Positions 35,001 to 64,000 of a stretch of 64,000 nucleotides of DNA are shown one piece after another. The stretch covers positions 19,986,212-20,050,211 of the forward strand of contig NC_054876.1 of NCBI RefSeq assembly GCF_018320785.1. Direction: 5' to 3'. Under the pieces are notes generated by a model, which had not been told where the DNA came from, made no database searches, and saw only the letters and a program-made list of their open reading frames with translations. Source of the DNA: Cheilinus undulatus. Lineage: Eukaryota; Chordata; Actinopteri; Labriformes; Labridae. The stretch's first letter is position 1. Every line of letters starts with the position of its first letter. A program made the position numbers and the translations under genes.

Positions 35001-35022
35001 TCTCAGCTGGCTGACCAGTCAT
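29092..35022 (-). CDS. cnga2: Cyclic nucleotide-gated channel alpha 2 (olfactory type), six coding exons
   Basis: Coding exons in gene order: 35022-34922, 34812-34702, 33763-33587, 33150-33043, 32940-32834 and 30572-29092 (TAA 29094-29092). All are GT-AG with matching phases, giving 694 aa (human CNGA2 is 664). The first exon begins at about 35030, just before the ATG. Landmarks: [16 protein letters not shown] with [14 protein letters not shown] in the N-terminal cytoplasmic part (the mammalian calmodulin-site region); S1-S4 from about 140; pore helix and filter with TIGE at 342-345; C-linker [12 protein letters not shown]; nucleotide-binding domain at about 460-582 with [10 protein letters not shown] and RRTANIRS; C-terminal coiled coil at about 600-647. 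Olfactory neurons open this tetrameric cation channel with c[19 protein letters not shown] and [10 protein letters not shown] fit CNGA2 over CNGA1/3. The post-filter sequence is EMPAP rather than ETPPP. Which teleost paralog (a or b) cannot be decided. Confidence 0.93.
31041..31589. mobile_element. MITE in last cnga2 intron, TA duplication
   Basis: Inverted ends GGCTGTGTCCAAAAC lie at both sides, flanked by TA (31039-31040, 31590-31591). The 549-bp interior is noncoding. The TA duplication suits a Tc1/mariner-type MITE. Confidence 0.75.
34815..34842. repeat. cnga2: (GA)n tract acting as polypyrimidine tract of cnga2 exon 2
   Basis: On the - strand this is a (CT)n run ending in TTGCTCTCAG, directly before coding exon 34812-34702. 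The microsatellite therefore occupies the splice-acceptor pyrimidine tract, where repeat-length changes could alter splicing. Confidence 0.75.
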
Positions 35023-36255
35023 CTTCAGATCTGCAGGTGCAGGTAAACATTTATAATACAGCAGTCTTTGGTTCTAAGTGAGCGGAGCCTTTAGTACAGA
35101 GCCACGATGACAGCAGAGCAAAGTGTTTGTAGTTAACAGGGAGTCTCTGGGATGTTTATGGTGTGTAGGACAGATTATAGTCAGGGGACTGAGGGAGGGG
35201 GAGGACTGGGACTGTCTGCCCCTAACCTGGCCTGTCATAGAGCAGCTGGTTGCTGAGGCAACTGAAGATAAACTCAGTGACATGACAGAGACGCTTGAAA
35301 TAGACTTTTCAGTTATTGGAGACGAACGTAAAATTTGTTTCCAAAGGATGATAAAGCATCTAATGACACCGCTTCACCTTCAGCTGCACAGACAGGTGAT
35401 GGGGTGTTTAGGGGACTGTTACTATTGTGTAACTAATTGGTGGATCATTAACAAAAACACATGCACACAGTTGGCCTGAAGCTCTGAGGCTCAATGAGCC
35501 AATCAGTTGCTGTCCCTGAGGAGCTGCATCACTTAGGAAACCAGGGAGCTGGGAGCCAAGTGTGTCATGTATGTAACATAACTGTATGATGGCTGCTGGT
35601 TGCAAAACGGTGTTTTCTCATGGTTCACGTTTACTTTAAGTATCATTTATTCTCAGTCATCTACCAGTTATTTTGTAAAAGAAAAATCATTGTAGAAAAA
35701 TGGTTGTTTGGCACACTGATTAGTTTTAAGTAACTGCTGATGCTGAGAAGTTTGTCTGCAGAGGAAAGCAATTCGTCATAGATTATCAACACTGTTAGTG
35801 CTGTATTGTTTTCCTAACAATAGAGTTCATCATTAAGAGTGAATACGTTTTTACTTAAGCTTGAGTTTTTCTTTCAGAAAAACCCCCATATTTTTTTCAG
35901 TTAGTGTCGAACAGATTTTTTTTAAAGAACACACTGACTATATCTTAACTACCAATCTTAAGTAACATGGGGATATATATTTCCCTAAAGTTACATATAA
36001 ATATGCTGCATTATATACTTTTAAATACAGTTGATGAAATTCCACTTCTCTTTACTAGCACTAAATAAGAAGTAGCTAAACCATTAGGAGTCTTCTGACA
36101 CAAAACTTTCTGATTTTTTTTTACATCTTTACTCTCCAAAAGGATTTGGTTTGTTACTCATTGTAATTATGATAACAAATAACTGAAGAGGAAAATGGGG
36201 AAAAAAGGAAAAGAGTTGAACAGTTAATGAGTTTGTATAAAACTGTATTCTTACC

Positions 36256-36360
36256 TTTAGTTTATCCAATAAAATCCTCACGGTGACTTCACACAGACAC
36301 ACCCAGAGCAGCTCTTTCCAGTCATATCCATCCTGAGCGCTCACAGTCAGTGATTTAAGA
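36256..36360 (-). other. cnga2: Possible noncoding 5' exon of cnga2
   Basis: On the - strand, a stretch with an ATG and a short open frame (MSAQDGYDWKELLWVCLCEV) ends at CTAAAG followed by the donor GTAAGAAT. It could splice to the acceptor at about 35031, 8 bases before the cnga2 ATG. Exon start and role are guesses. Confidence 0.25.
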
Positions 36361-38682
36361 AGAAAATTTAAACTGCTTCAAACAGTCCTGAAAACAGTCA
36401 CATCATGGCCCGATCTTACAACATTTCTCTGTGATTTTTCCCATGAAGTGTTGCCCTCCAGAGCAAGAACACGTGCTCCACCTGATCCTCAGATGGTTGG
36501 CAGGATGGGAAAAGCGGGGTGGGGAAATCTATGTACGGTTAAGAGCCCACATGTCAGCTTGAGACTGAGGAGTCTACAGGGAGGACCAACGGAGCTCCTC
36601 CTCTGTGTGTTTCTGACACTTGAGAGACACAGAGCAGAGACATGAACAGGACGTTCGGTTTGATGCAAATATTTTTTTAGCCTAACCAGTAGATTGTATA
36701 ATGATGCCAATGTAAATATACTGTGTGGAAAAGCTGTAAGCCTGTATTATATCTCATGTAAAGAATATTCTGTATCCTCTTCATCAATTTCAACAATTAT
36801 CTTTAATGTACTGGCATTGTGTAGTGATATAAGACAATCGATTTTACACTTTTTACTTGAAACATTAGCTAGATTTCTTTTAAGTTTCACACCACAGCAA
36901 ACAAGTCAAAAAACAACAACAAATGAATAGTGTAAACAAATGTAGCAGAATAAATGCTGACCAGCTCTTAAGGAAAAAGGGTACCAACTTATCGATGCAT
37001 CACTATCAATGTTCACTGACTTATATCATGAAACATTACACATTGTGTTGTGGTCACATTGCCTGTTTTCCCCCTGTCTTTTTTTCTTTAAAAGATAATT
37101 GATAATATTTCTGTACTTACTTACAAGAGAGTGAATATGGTACTTTCATTTGAAATGGGGTAGCCTACTTTATATCATGGTACTATTGTTTTCACTCAGA
37201 AACTAGGATCTGAATACTTCCTGGCCTGTTTGCTTGGTTTTATCATAATATCAAACTTTTTAAGCAGTTTTTCCCCATGATGCACTAGTCTGCTTTCAAA
37301 CAATTTTAAACATTTTTACAGTTTCAGATGTTTGTGTTCTGAAGCTTTCTCTTTGCCATTCAAACCTGTTTTCACCACATCCTGAGGTAAAAATTAAAAT
37401 GATGAAGGCCACAGGTGACTCCTTTTCATCCAACATATAAAGCTGCGTATTAAACAGAGATTTAAAATACTCAGGAAATGTTAACATATTGAAGCCCAGA
37501 GGACTTTACATCTGACTGAGTTTCAGTTCAGTGAACAGTAAACTACTATCTGACATGATTATCCTCTTTGGTATTATAAGATAGTTGATGGAGTGTGAAA
37601 GACTCATACCAGTTAAAAAGACTGGAGGGATTTTACAGATCACAGCTTAGCCAAAATTATGATAAAAAAACAACTATAATCTATTTCTAATATGATAAAT
37701 AAGAGTTTCTTGGCATGCATACTGGGATTTTAAGTGTTTGTGGAAATTTTACATTAGGCTCCTTGCCAGTACAACAAAAAGCAGATGTGGTAGGAAACAC
37801 AAACAACAATAAAAAATATGTTGTTTAGTTTTTATGAGGTACAATTTACACTTTTTTGCCATGTAAAAGAAGGAAGACCATAAAAATATGAGGACTGTAA
37901 AACAGGAACTGAGATAAGAGAAAGGGGAACAAGGCAGTAGGTAAACGATTAGGAGACTGAGCTGTTTCATAATAGTGATGTAAGTTTATGTGTATGCTGT
38001 TTAACTTCAGTGGGGTTGGTCTAGACCCAAATGTATTTAAAGACAAGGACTTGGTCCGTGTTAGTTATGTATAATACATGTATAATATATTTCTGTAGTT
38101 GTAGCATTTTTCCATTTATTTACTTTGTCTAAATAAAAGGGAATAAATGTCGTTTACTTACAAATTCCCCAGCTGGCAGGTGGATGCTCAGTCTCCGATC
38201 TCCTAATGCTAAACCTATTGGCCATGCATTCTACTATTCCTTGCATTTAGCTTCAACATTTAACATTGTTTTAAATGCTGTCTTGGTTTTAAATTAAGAA
38301 CAAATGAAAAAAAACAGTCTAAGAATTTACATACTCACAAACATAATGTCTATAGCAAAAGACTGTCCGCAAATAAGAGTTTTTATGCTTGATAAATGCG
38401 TTAGCTAGCTTGTTTGAGTTGCTAGCGCAATAATAAAAAAAAAAAACACCTGTAAATAAATATCAAATTCAGAACCTTTTCTTCCACAATGAAATAAAGG
38501 GGTTTATTACAATTTTATTTTAGGCCTGCTGAATTATTTTGTTAAAGACCGTAAGTAGGGGAGATTTTTGGTATGTTTGAATAATATAATTTATCTCATA
38601 TATTGACATCTCAAACTCTAAAAATGTCAGGTCTGAGTATATGAACAGGTTGACAATGTAAAAACAGCACTTTAAATGTGAG
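36361..38682. other. Intergenic, nothing recognised
   Basis: AT-rich DNA between cnga2 and the repeats upstream. No coding exon, tRNA or known repeat was identified. The cnga2 promoter is presumably in its low-coordinate part. Confidence 0.4.
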
Positions 38683-39030
38683 TAGGGCTGCCAAGATTAA
38701 TTGCATTAATTTTGATTAACTACAATTTGCAATTAGTGCACACATTTTTTAAACTGAGACTTAACTGCATGCTTTTCACAAACTGGTTAATCCATGTCAG
38801 CATTAAACTCCTCCTCCTTTACTTGTCATTTCAGTCTAAAAATCTCAGACAACTCCGTGGACCATTCAGAAGTCACCTAAACCTTGGGTTATTAAAAAAA
38901 GTACCTTTATGCTGATCACTTGTTTCCTTTCCATCCATAACAAGTTCCTTTTTCCATGGTTAAATTCGTGTTAAAATCTTCAATCCACCTTTATACGCAC
39001 GTCTGTATCCAGGCAGGAAGTCAATTATCC
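38683..39030. repeat. Degraded interspersed repeat (GGGCTGCCAAGATTAAT type)
   Basis: The AGTAGGGCTGCCAAGATTAA start followed by TTAATT/AACTACAATTTGC motifs resembles a common fish hAT-type repeat with AATTAACG-like ends. The right end is not clear. Confidence 0.35.
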
Positions 39031-39140
39031 TTTGTTTGGAACAGTGAAAATCCAACATGACACAAAAAGTCTTAAATGCAAATTGAACAAACCTTCCAAT
39101 GATAACTTTTGTCAAAAATTAAAAAGCTCAAAATGCACTT

Positions 39141-39612
39141 TTCCAAATTATTATGCACAACAGTTTCAAAACATATTTATTATAGGTTGTAAAGAACTGA
39201 AAATGGTCATCTGTTGAATTTGCAGCATTAGGAGGTTATATTTACTGAAATCAAAAGCTATTTCAATCATAAACATCTTAACAGGCCATCACCTTCACAA
39301 TTCTTGCATCCATTAAACTTGTGAGTTTTTGGAGAGTTTCTGCTGGAATTTCTTTGCAAGATATCAGAATTGCCTCCCAGAGCTGCTGTTTTGATGTGAA
39401 GTGCCTCCCGCCCTCATAGATCTTTTGCCTGAGGATGCTCCAAAGGTTCTCAGTAGGGTTGAGGGCAGGGGAGGATGAGGGTCACACCATGAGTTTCTCC
39501 CCTTTTATGCCCATAGCAGCCAATGACACAGAGGTATTCTTTGCAGCATGAGATGGTGCATTGTCAGGCATGAAGATCATTTTGCTACGGAAGGCACGGT
39601 TCTCCTTTTTGG
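39141..39612 (-). mobile_element. Mariner fragment, same family as 9185-11695
   Basis: The complement carries the same C-terminal transposase sequence (KMIFMPDNAPSHAAKNT-like reading) and the AAATTATTATGCA end. Nucleotide blocks such as CAATGACACAGAGGTATTCT match the 11325-11560 segment inverted. It is 5'-truncated. Confidence 0.8.
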
Positions 39613-40943
39613 AAATGAAAGTAGGGCTACCTCAAGTCCACTGAATTAGACTGTGTCAAACTGAAGATGCGCAGTAGAAGATTTACAGTAGAATGCTTAT
39701 TTGAGTAGACAAGGCTTTACTGTGGTAAAACATCTCAGTGCTACTGTCAAAACTGTAACAAAGCCAACATATTGATAAAATAAGAATGAACATGTAATGG
39801 CTCAATGCTTCATTAACACTTCATATACAACCTTGAGACACTTCAAGGCCAGTGTTTAGGAATGGATTTTGTGATCTAAACATTTTTGAATTTGAGGAAT
39901 GTAAACAACTTCTAGTCCCTGTTACTGAACAACTTCTGCATTTCTCATCCATACCAGACCTTTTTTTTTTAACCATTTTTAAAACAATGGAGCAAATGAA
40001 GGCCGTCAGCTCTTTGCCTTTACTAGAATTCAAGATAGCACACAAAATTAGCTTTCAAAGACATATTTATTGTAAAGCACTTAAAGGTAGATATGAACAC
40101 GATACCAAATACAATTTGGCCGTTGTCACTGAATATTTATTAGCTACCTGGAATGAAGCAACTGCTTATATTTGGTAATGTTGAGTACAATGATAAAAGA
40201 GGAAACCTCAAAGCCCTTTTATACGTTGTCTTTGAGAAAAGAAGAAGGCACAGAAGATGGCAGGAGAGAGTCCAGTCAGCCAGCTCCTTATCCAACGTAA
40301 CAGACAGAAACAAAACAGAAGTCCCATACAACAAAGACCAGACAGCCCCCCAAAACAGCATTTACCTTATGTAATAATCCCAATACACAAACAAATGACA
40401 AGAACAAGAATACAGAGAGAACAGCAGACTGATCATTTGTAGAAATTGACTGCATGGCTTCTGCATAGCGATATGTATGAATTCATAGTGCCAGTTATTA
40501 AGACATGCTTGTAACTTGATAAGTTTGGTATTTCTCAACCTGTGCTTCATCTATAACAACCACCTCTCTGATTTCTTCTTTTATCTTGTCAAGCATTTAT
40601 TGATAAGTGTAGTATTCGGAATGTGTGTATCTTATTCAAGGATATAATTTACTTATCAGTCTGAATAAAAATATGTAAACAGCCTTGCAGCTAGAAATAT
40701 GCACATTCGCTTTATAAGACAGCATTCTCATACATTAAACAGGAGGTCGGCATATTGAACGTAACAAGTTGCCCTTTAGCATGGGAGCAATTTCTTTGGG
40801 AATTTTTAGTATTTTGGACTCACTTAAATAAGAGGAAAGCTCATTATTCTTCAGTAAACACCCCAGAAGAGGCAAGGATACACACAAATTCTAATTTTGA
40901 CTTCATACAATCATGTTACTCTCATACAATAACAATCTTTTTC
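39613..40943. other. Intergenic/3' flank of pls3, nothing recognised
   Basis: AT-rich sequence with a second possible pls3 poly(A) signal at 40596-40601 (- strand). The ORF at 39852-40178 shows no protein features. Confidence 0.4.
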
Positions 40944-40949
40944 TTTATT
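40944..40949 (-). terminator. pls3: Candidate proximal pls3 polyadenylation signal
   Basis: TTTATT on the + strand, about 90 bases beyond the pls3 stop. A longer 3' UTR ending near 40596 is equally possible. Confidence 0.35.
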
Positions 40950-41036
40950 CCTTCAGTTGGGAGAGCTATTGCTCGTTTAAAATGCCAATGGCTTGTGGGT
41001 TGTTTGGTAAGTGTCATACTGATCCCAGAGAGTCTC

Positions 41037-59435
<18,399 letters not shown>

Positions 59436-59479
59436 GTTTCTGTGATTGACCTGAGCTGGTCAGTCAGAGAAAGGTGAGA

Positions 59480-59563
59480 CTGTAGAGAAGAAGAAGAAAA
59501 TAAAGTTACCAACAGGGTCTCAAAGGTATAGGACTGAGAATCTCTGAGAAACTCACTGACTGC

Positions 59564-59600
<37 letters not shown>

Positions 59601-62019
59601 AAATTTAATCTCATCATGAGCACTGAAAAAAGACACTTGATTGACTTAAAAATGATAAAAACAAGCAGAATAATTAAATAGGATGATACCAGCAACTTGT
59701 AGACATTTTATTAGTAAGATGACTGAAAATGTGAAAGTAAAATAGTAAAATTATCACATTCATGGTTGCAGTTGTTCATTAGCTTGCTCTTAATCTTTTT
59801 TAAACTCTGAAAACATCTTAACTTATCCAGGCTACCACAAACCCTTCAAAAACCATCCATGACAGGATCTCCAGCCTCTTAACTCAAAGTCAGTCATCTC
59901 ACAGCTCACTGCTCTACTTCTCAGATCACAAAACAGCTTGCAACTCTTCATTCCTTGCCAACACATATGTGACCTTTTCTCTCCAATGAGTTTTCTGATA
60001 GGTCTAAAGACTCTTAAAATAGCCTGATTCCTCCTGATCCCCACCCCTGCTGATCATATCTTTAGGCACTCTCTTCCTTTTCCAAGCCGTCTCACTCTCC
60101 CACAATCAGAGTCATTTCCTGTTAGTTCTATTGTGTAGAATGACCCCATGCTGTTAAAGAAAACCAGCTAAAGAGGGAGAGACCAAAGCAGCATTAAGGT
60201 GATATGATGAAGTTTTACAGCACTTTCTAACAAATCTAGGAACTACTACAGAATGTCCTTAAACAAATTACTTAGTTCAAATAACTTTATATTCTGATGT
60301 TAAAATTATCTTTTATGCTTCATGTGCTAGCTGTGATGAAAAGAGATAGAGACTTCAGTTATGGCAAAAGTAGCCTGGCAGCCGTTGTTCATGGTTCATC
60401 CTGAGGCAACTTGGATTTTTCTTTTTTTCTTTTTTTAAAATTTTGCTAGAAAAATGGTGTCATTGCCTGGCAAAAGTGATTCATTTAACCATCTAAAGAC
60501 TCAAACCCTGTAACAGTCAGCCAGAATTATTCCCCGAGTTATTCTGGTCAACTAGAAAAACACAAAGTAGGAACCAAAATGACTGAAAGTAAGGAATTCC
60601 TCTGAATACCTCCTTCCCGTTCTGTGTGGCGGAGGAATGCTTGAGGCCTGGGCAGATCGGGCTTCACTCACAGAGAGTGGAGCAGAGTGTACTGCTTCGT
60701 TTTCCAGGGCTAAACTGGTATGATGGCATTCCTCTCCAACACAAGTGTTCAGAAAACAAAGATGGGGTTTTTTCTGCGGGTAGCTAGGGATCACTGATTT
60801 TTCCAGACAGTAAACGTGTCCCATTTCCTAATTCAAAACACGGATTGGGAATTTTTTTTCTGTCACTCTGTATTTTTCAAATACACATTTGTTAAAAGAC
60901 CAGTTTGCTAAATGGATCATACTTCACCTTATTACTAGCAATCATTTCATATATTGTGTATTATTCTAAAGCTGTCTTTCTGTGTCAGCCTCTAGTGCAG
61001 ATAAAAGCACACCAACAATGAATGCTACAAGTCTGTGCCATCCGTGCATCCTCTTTCATGAATGAAGCTATGAATAGCTGTCATGACAGATGATTCAATA
61101 CTAGCCATGTGGTCTCTGAGATATGACTCACTTCCTGTAATACTATATCTACAATGAAAAAAGCTGAGGCAAAGATAACACTTTGTTTTACAAATCAAAG
61201 TAGGTTTAATGAAGTCATAGGATATGTTGTGAAACCTTGATCTATTTCAAAATAACAAGGTCAGACTGTAACATTTAACATATTCAGACTCTCCATGAAT
61301 CACAAGGAACAGAGTGTTTTGTATAGAGACACACTAAATGAGGGCAAGCACAAACCCCTGACTAAACCATTAGGAAAATGGCGACGCCACAGTTGCTATA
61401 TTTAACTTTTCTCCAAAAGGATGTGAAATGTGGCTGCTGAAGTCAGCCTGGCTGCACTAAAGGCCGACAAACATTACGTCCCCTGCCATCCCTCGTCACA
61501 CCCTCGACAGGGGGAGAGTGGAAACAGAAGAGGGGTTAAGTACATGGAGCAAGGGCACAGATGGCAGAGGACAAATGTGTGCCGTATCGCAGAAGAATAG
61601 AGGGTTTGTTATTGGTGAAACCAACTGCGGCCATAAATCCCGTGTAAGAGAAGAAAATGAGTTTGGAGCGTCAGGCTCCAAAGACAGTTGCGATCTTTGA
61701 CAGCTGGACTGTGTGCGGCCTCCCAGAGAAGACAAACATTGTGCACTGCTGAGGAGGAGATGGGCGATATGACCTGAGATTTCTGTCATGGTATTTTGTT
61801 TGCGCTTTGCCATTATGGTATTACAAAATTAAGAATATTCAAATGCATGTTCAAACACGACTTCCCTCAGTAGTTGATTCCGGTGAATTGTTGTTGTTTT
61901 TTACCATGAGTGTAGTTACCAACAGAGTTACAGTTCATGCCTGTGACTTTTTTGTCCTAAAGGAGGCATAGCACATGTGCATTGCCTTGCTATGAGGTTT
62001 ACTCTCTGCTTTGTTCTTT
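59480..62019. other. Upstream intron or 5' flank of pls3
   Basis: The acceptor at 59480-59481 (- strand) shows that transcription starts further upstream. An A-rich (GAAAA)n tract lies at 59565-59600. No first exon, CpG island or conserved element could be picked out. ORFs at 60552-60824 and 61496-61813 (- strand) have no known features. Confidence 0.4.
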
Positions 62020-62439
62020 CCATCCACCTTGTCACAGATTTCAAGAGTTTCAGCAACTGTCATTTTATCAATGTTTAAGACTTTTAAAATTATAGTTTGA
62101 CTATATATAGTGTGAATCAATATAGACACTTTTAAAGTGTAAAATCTAACTCTATATAAGTTTAGTTAACAGTACCAGTGTTGCTGTGTATTTTACTTTA
62201 TTATAGAAGTGACATTTCCTTAACCTGGTTGGGGATCTATTCACTTGCTGTCATGCCAATAAGAAAACATATTTTGCTGTTTAACTCCTCAGTAGCCACC
62301 TATTACTTCATACTTAAAGTAATCTTTCAGTTAGAAACTAGATTAAAAGACCAATACTTTTACTTTACCTTAAGTAAAGTTTAACCAGAGTAGCTGACAT
62401 TTACTTAAGTACAATAGCTGTGTGCTTTTACCACCTCTG
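62020..62439. mobile_element. hAT-type repeat copy, third of its family
   Basis: Similar to 57790-58140 (CACAGATTTCAAGAGTTT; TATAGTGTGAATCAATATAG). It ends ACTTAAGTACAATAGCTG ... CCACCTCTG, the inverted form of the CAGAGGTGG end at 24008. The left end is not defined. Confidence 0.6.
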
Positions 62440-63317
62440 CAAAAACACTGCATTTCCTGATAAAGCTGTTTCATAATAGAAACACTTAAATAATCAAACA
62501 GCAGAGGACTTTCATTGTGAGGAACCTGTCATAAGTTAGGTGTTTATAACTGAAATTAAAGAGCTTTAGTAGAGCTACAATGTTTATTGTTTACAGCTGC
62601 CTTTTTGACCATTATCAGAACCACAGCCCATTTCTTTAAAACATATTTGACTTCAAATCAGCGAATCGTGGAATAAAATTCAACCTTAAGCAATTTTTAA
62701 GCTGGTATAATGAAGATGCAGTCACTTCTGTGCTGGGCTCTAGACAAACTGAAGCCAATCCGTTAAAGCACCAATCCCGTGTTTAAGTCTAAGATAAGCT
62801 GACAGCGATGCTCTACAAAGTGATCACAATCCCTAAATGTTAATGTTATTGACTGACAAATGTGAAAAGGAGAGAACACATGTTCACCTGTCGCCAATTT
62901 CCTTAAATTGTACACACAGACACCTGGTCTGACACAGGGAGGAGGTGGTTGTGTGTGGTGTGCAACTGTGTACATCCACATGGCTCTCCTCTTCTCTTGA
63001 AGTCACAGAGTGAAACATACAAAAACTGGGGCTCAATATTTGCTGTTGACTGCTCCAAAAAAACTTTTAAATGCAACTTTTATTTAACCCCCCACCATCA
63101 CTGTACGGTAGAGCTATCGATAGCATAAGTCAGTATTGCCTAATGTGTGCATTACAACCAAACACAGTTGTTAAAATCGGTTATAACAGTATTGCAAAAA
63201 TCCATTTCATGACGAAGTAATGCCATAGATGGTTTTGATACCATTAACTGCCCAGCTACTTTGAATGCAGTTGATGGATCCTAAATATAGGCGCTTATAT
63301 ACTGCTGAGAGACAGAA
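62440..63317. other. Noncoding, nothing recognised
   Basis: AT-rich sequence between the hAT copy and the microsatellite. No exon or repeat family identified. Confidence 0.4.
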
Positions 63318-63387
63318 GGGGTGTGTGTGTATGTGGGGGTGTGTGTGTGTGTGTGTATGAGACAGAGAGAGAGAGAAAGAGAGAGAG
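63318..63387. repeat. Compound (GT)n/(GA)n microsatellite
   Basis: GTGTGTGTATGTGGGGGTGTGT-type sequence passes into GAGACAGAGAGAGAGAAAGA. It is a simple repeat and likely polymorphic. Confidence 0.85.
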
Positions 63388-63394
63388 TCAACTT

Positions 63395-64000
63395 AGAAAA
63401 TCTGATTCAAATCTGGATCAAAATTTTGGACTCATACAACCCATTTCTCTTTATGGTTGCGAGGTCTGGTGTTCACTTGCCAACCAAGACTTTACAGTAT
63501 GAGACAAACATCAGATCTATTCTATAAATCCATTATCTGTGTCCAGTGAAAAACAGCACCAAATAATGCATGCATAATGTATAAACCCAAAAGAGAGCAT
63601 TTAAATTTTGTACACATCTGGAATGAAGCTCCATAACAAAGTCCTGGCCATCATAGAGACTGCTAAGAGATTCCTCCTTAGAAAGCTGGTACAGAGACTC
63701 TGTTTACCTGCAGAGTCCTCACATATGAAACCAACCAGCTTAAAACAAATGATTCAACAACAAAAAGATAACTATTTAAATCAATGACAAGAACTGACCA
63801 AAACACACACAGCAAACTAGAACAGTACTTGTCCCTAAATAGGGAATATGCAGTCGCAGAATACTTAAGAATTGGGACTGATCCACAGCTGAGGAAAGGT
63901 TTGTCTATGTACAAACTCAGTGAACACAGCCTCACCAATCGAGAGAGGACGCCACAGACAAAGCTCGATTGCTAAAAAAAGACAGACAGTGCACCCACTG
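63395..64000 (+). pseudogene. LINE reverse-transcriptase remnant running off the window
   Basis: Across shifted + strand frames the segment reads PISLYGCEVWCSLANQDFT, then NREYAVAEYLRIGTDPQLRK and YKLSEHSLTNRER. This is the typical end of a fish non-LTR polymerase (P-x-x-L-Y-G-x-E-V-W, then R-L-S-x-H-S-L). Many stops. It continues past 64000. Confidence 0.6.

Overview
This window reads as nuclear DNA of a teleost fish, probably a percomorph. It has spliced vertebrate genes with GT/AG introns, long AT-rich noncoding stretches, and typical fish repeats: Tc1/mariner and hAT elements, tRNA-derived SINEs, L1-like LINEs and a DIRS fragment. No prokaryotic, plasmid or phage signature is present. Species cannot be told from sequence alone.

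Four protein-coding genes were rebuilt exon by exon, with consistent splice phases. (1) abr, + strand: only the last two coding exons (1613-1766, 4189-4278), which end the RhoGAP domain and give a PDZ-type C-terminus. (2) rraga, + strand: complete, nine coding exons (17164-23486), 315 aa RagA GTPase. (3) cnga2, - strand: complete coding region, six coding exons (35022 down to 29092), 694 aa olfactory-type cyclic-nucleotide-gated channel alpha subunit. (4) pls3-like plastin, - strand: complete coding region, fifteen coding exons (59435 down to 41037), 622 aa actin bundler. A further 113-codon ORF (16764 down to 16423, - strand) next to the rraga promoter is unrecognised.

Layout: 1-5.8 kb, abr 3' end; 5.8-16.4 kb, a repeat graveyard with at least ten elements and clear nesting (L1 cut by a mariner, which is itself cut by two MITEs); 16.4-24 kb, rraga; 24-25.1 kb, nested hAT elements; 25.1-28.9 kb, intergenic; 29-36.3 kb, cnga2; 36.3-40.9 kb, intergenic with a second mariner copy; 41-59.5 kb, pls3; 59.5-64 kb, upstream intron/5' flank of pls3, with LINE and hAT debris. 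rraga and cnga2 are tail to tail; pls3 lies upstream of cnga2 in the same orientation.

The four genes act in separate processes: Rho/Rac GTPase control, amino-acid signalling to mTORC1, olfactory transduction and actin bundling. They are linked by ancestry rather than pathway. CNGA2, PLS3 and RRAGB are all X-linked in human, so this block looks like the fish counterpart of parts of the human X. No new multi-gene system was found. The most noteworthy items are a plastin exon with half its usually invariant sequence replaced, a young SINE family with intact target-site duplications, a layered transposon nest, and a transposon supplying the first canonical poly(A) signals after rraga.
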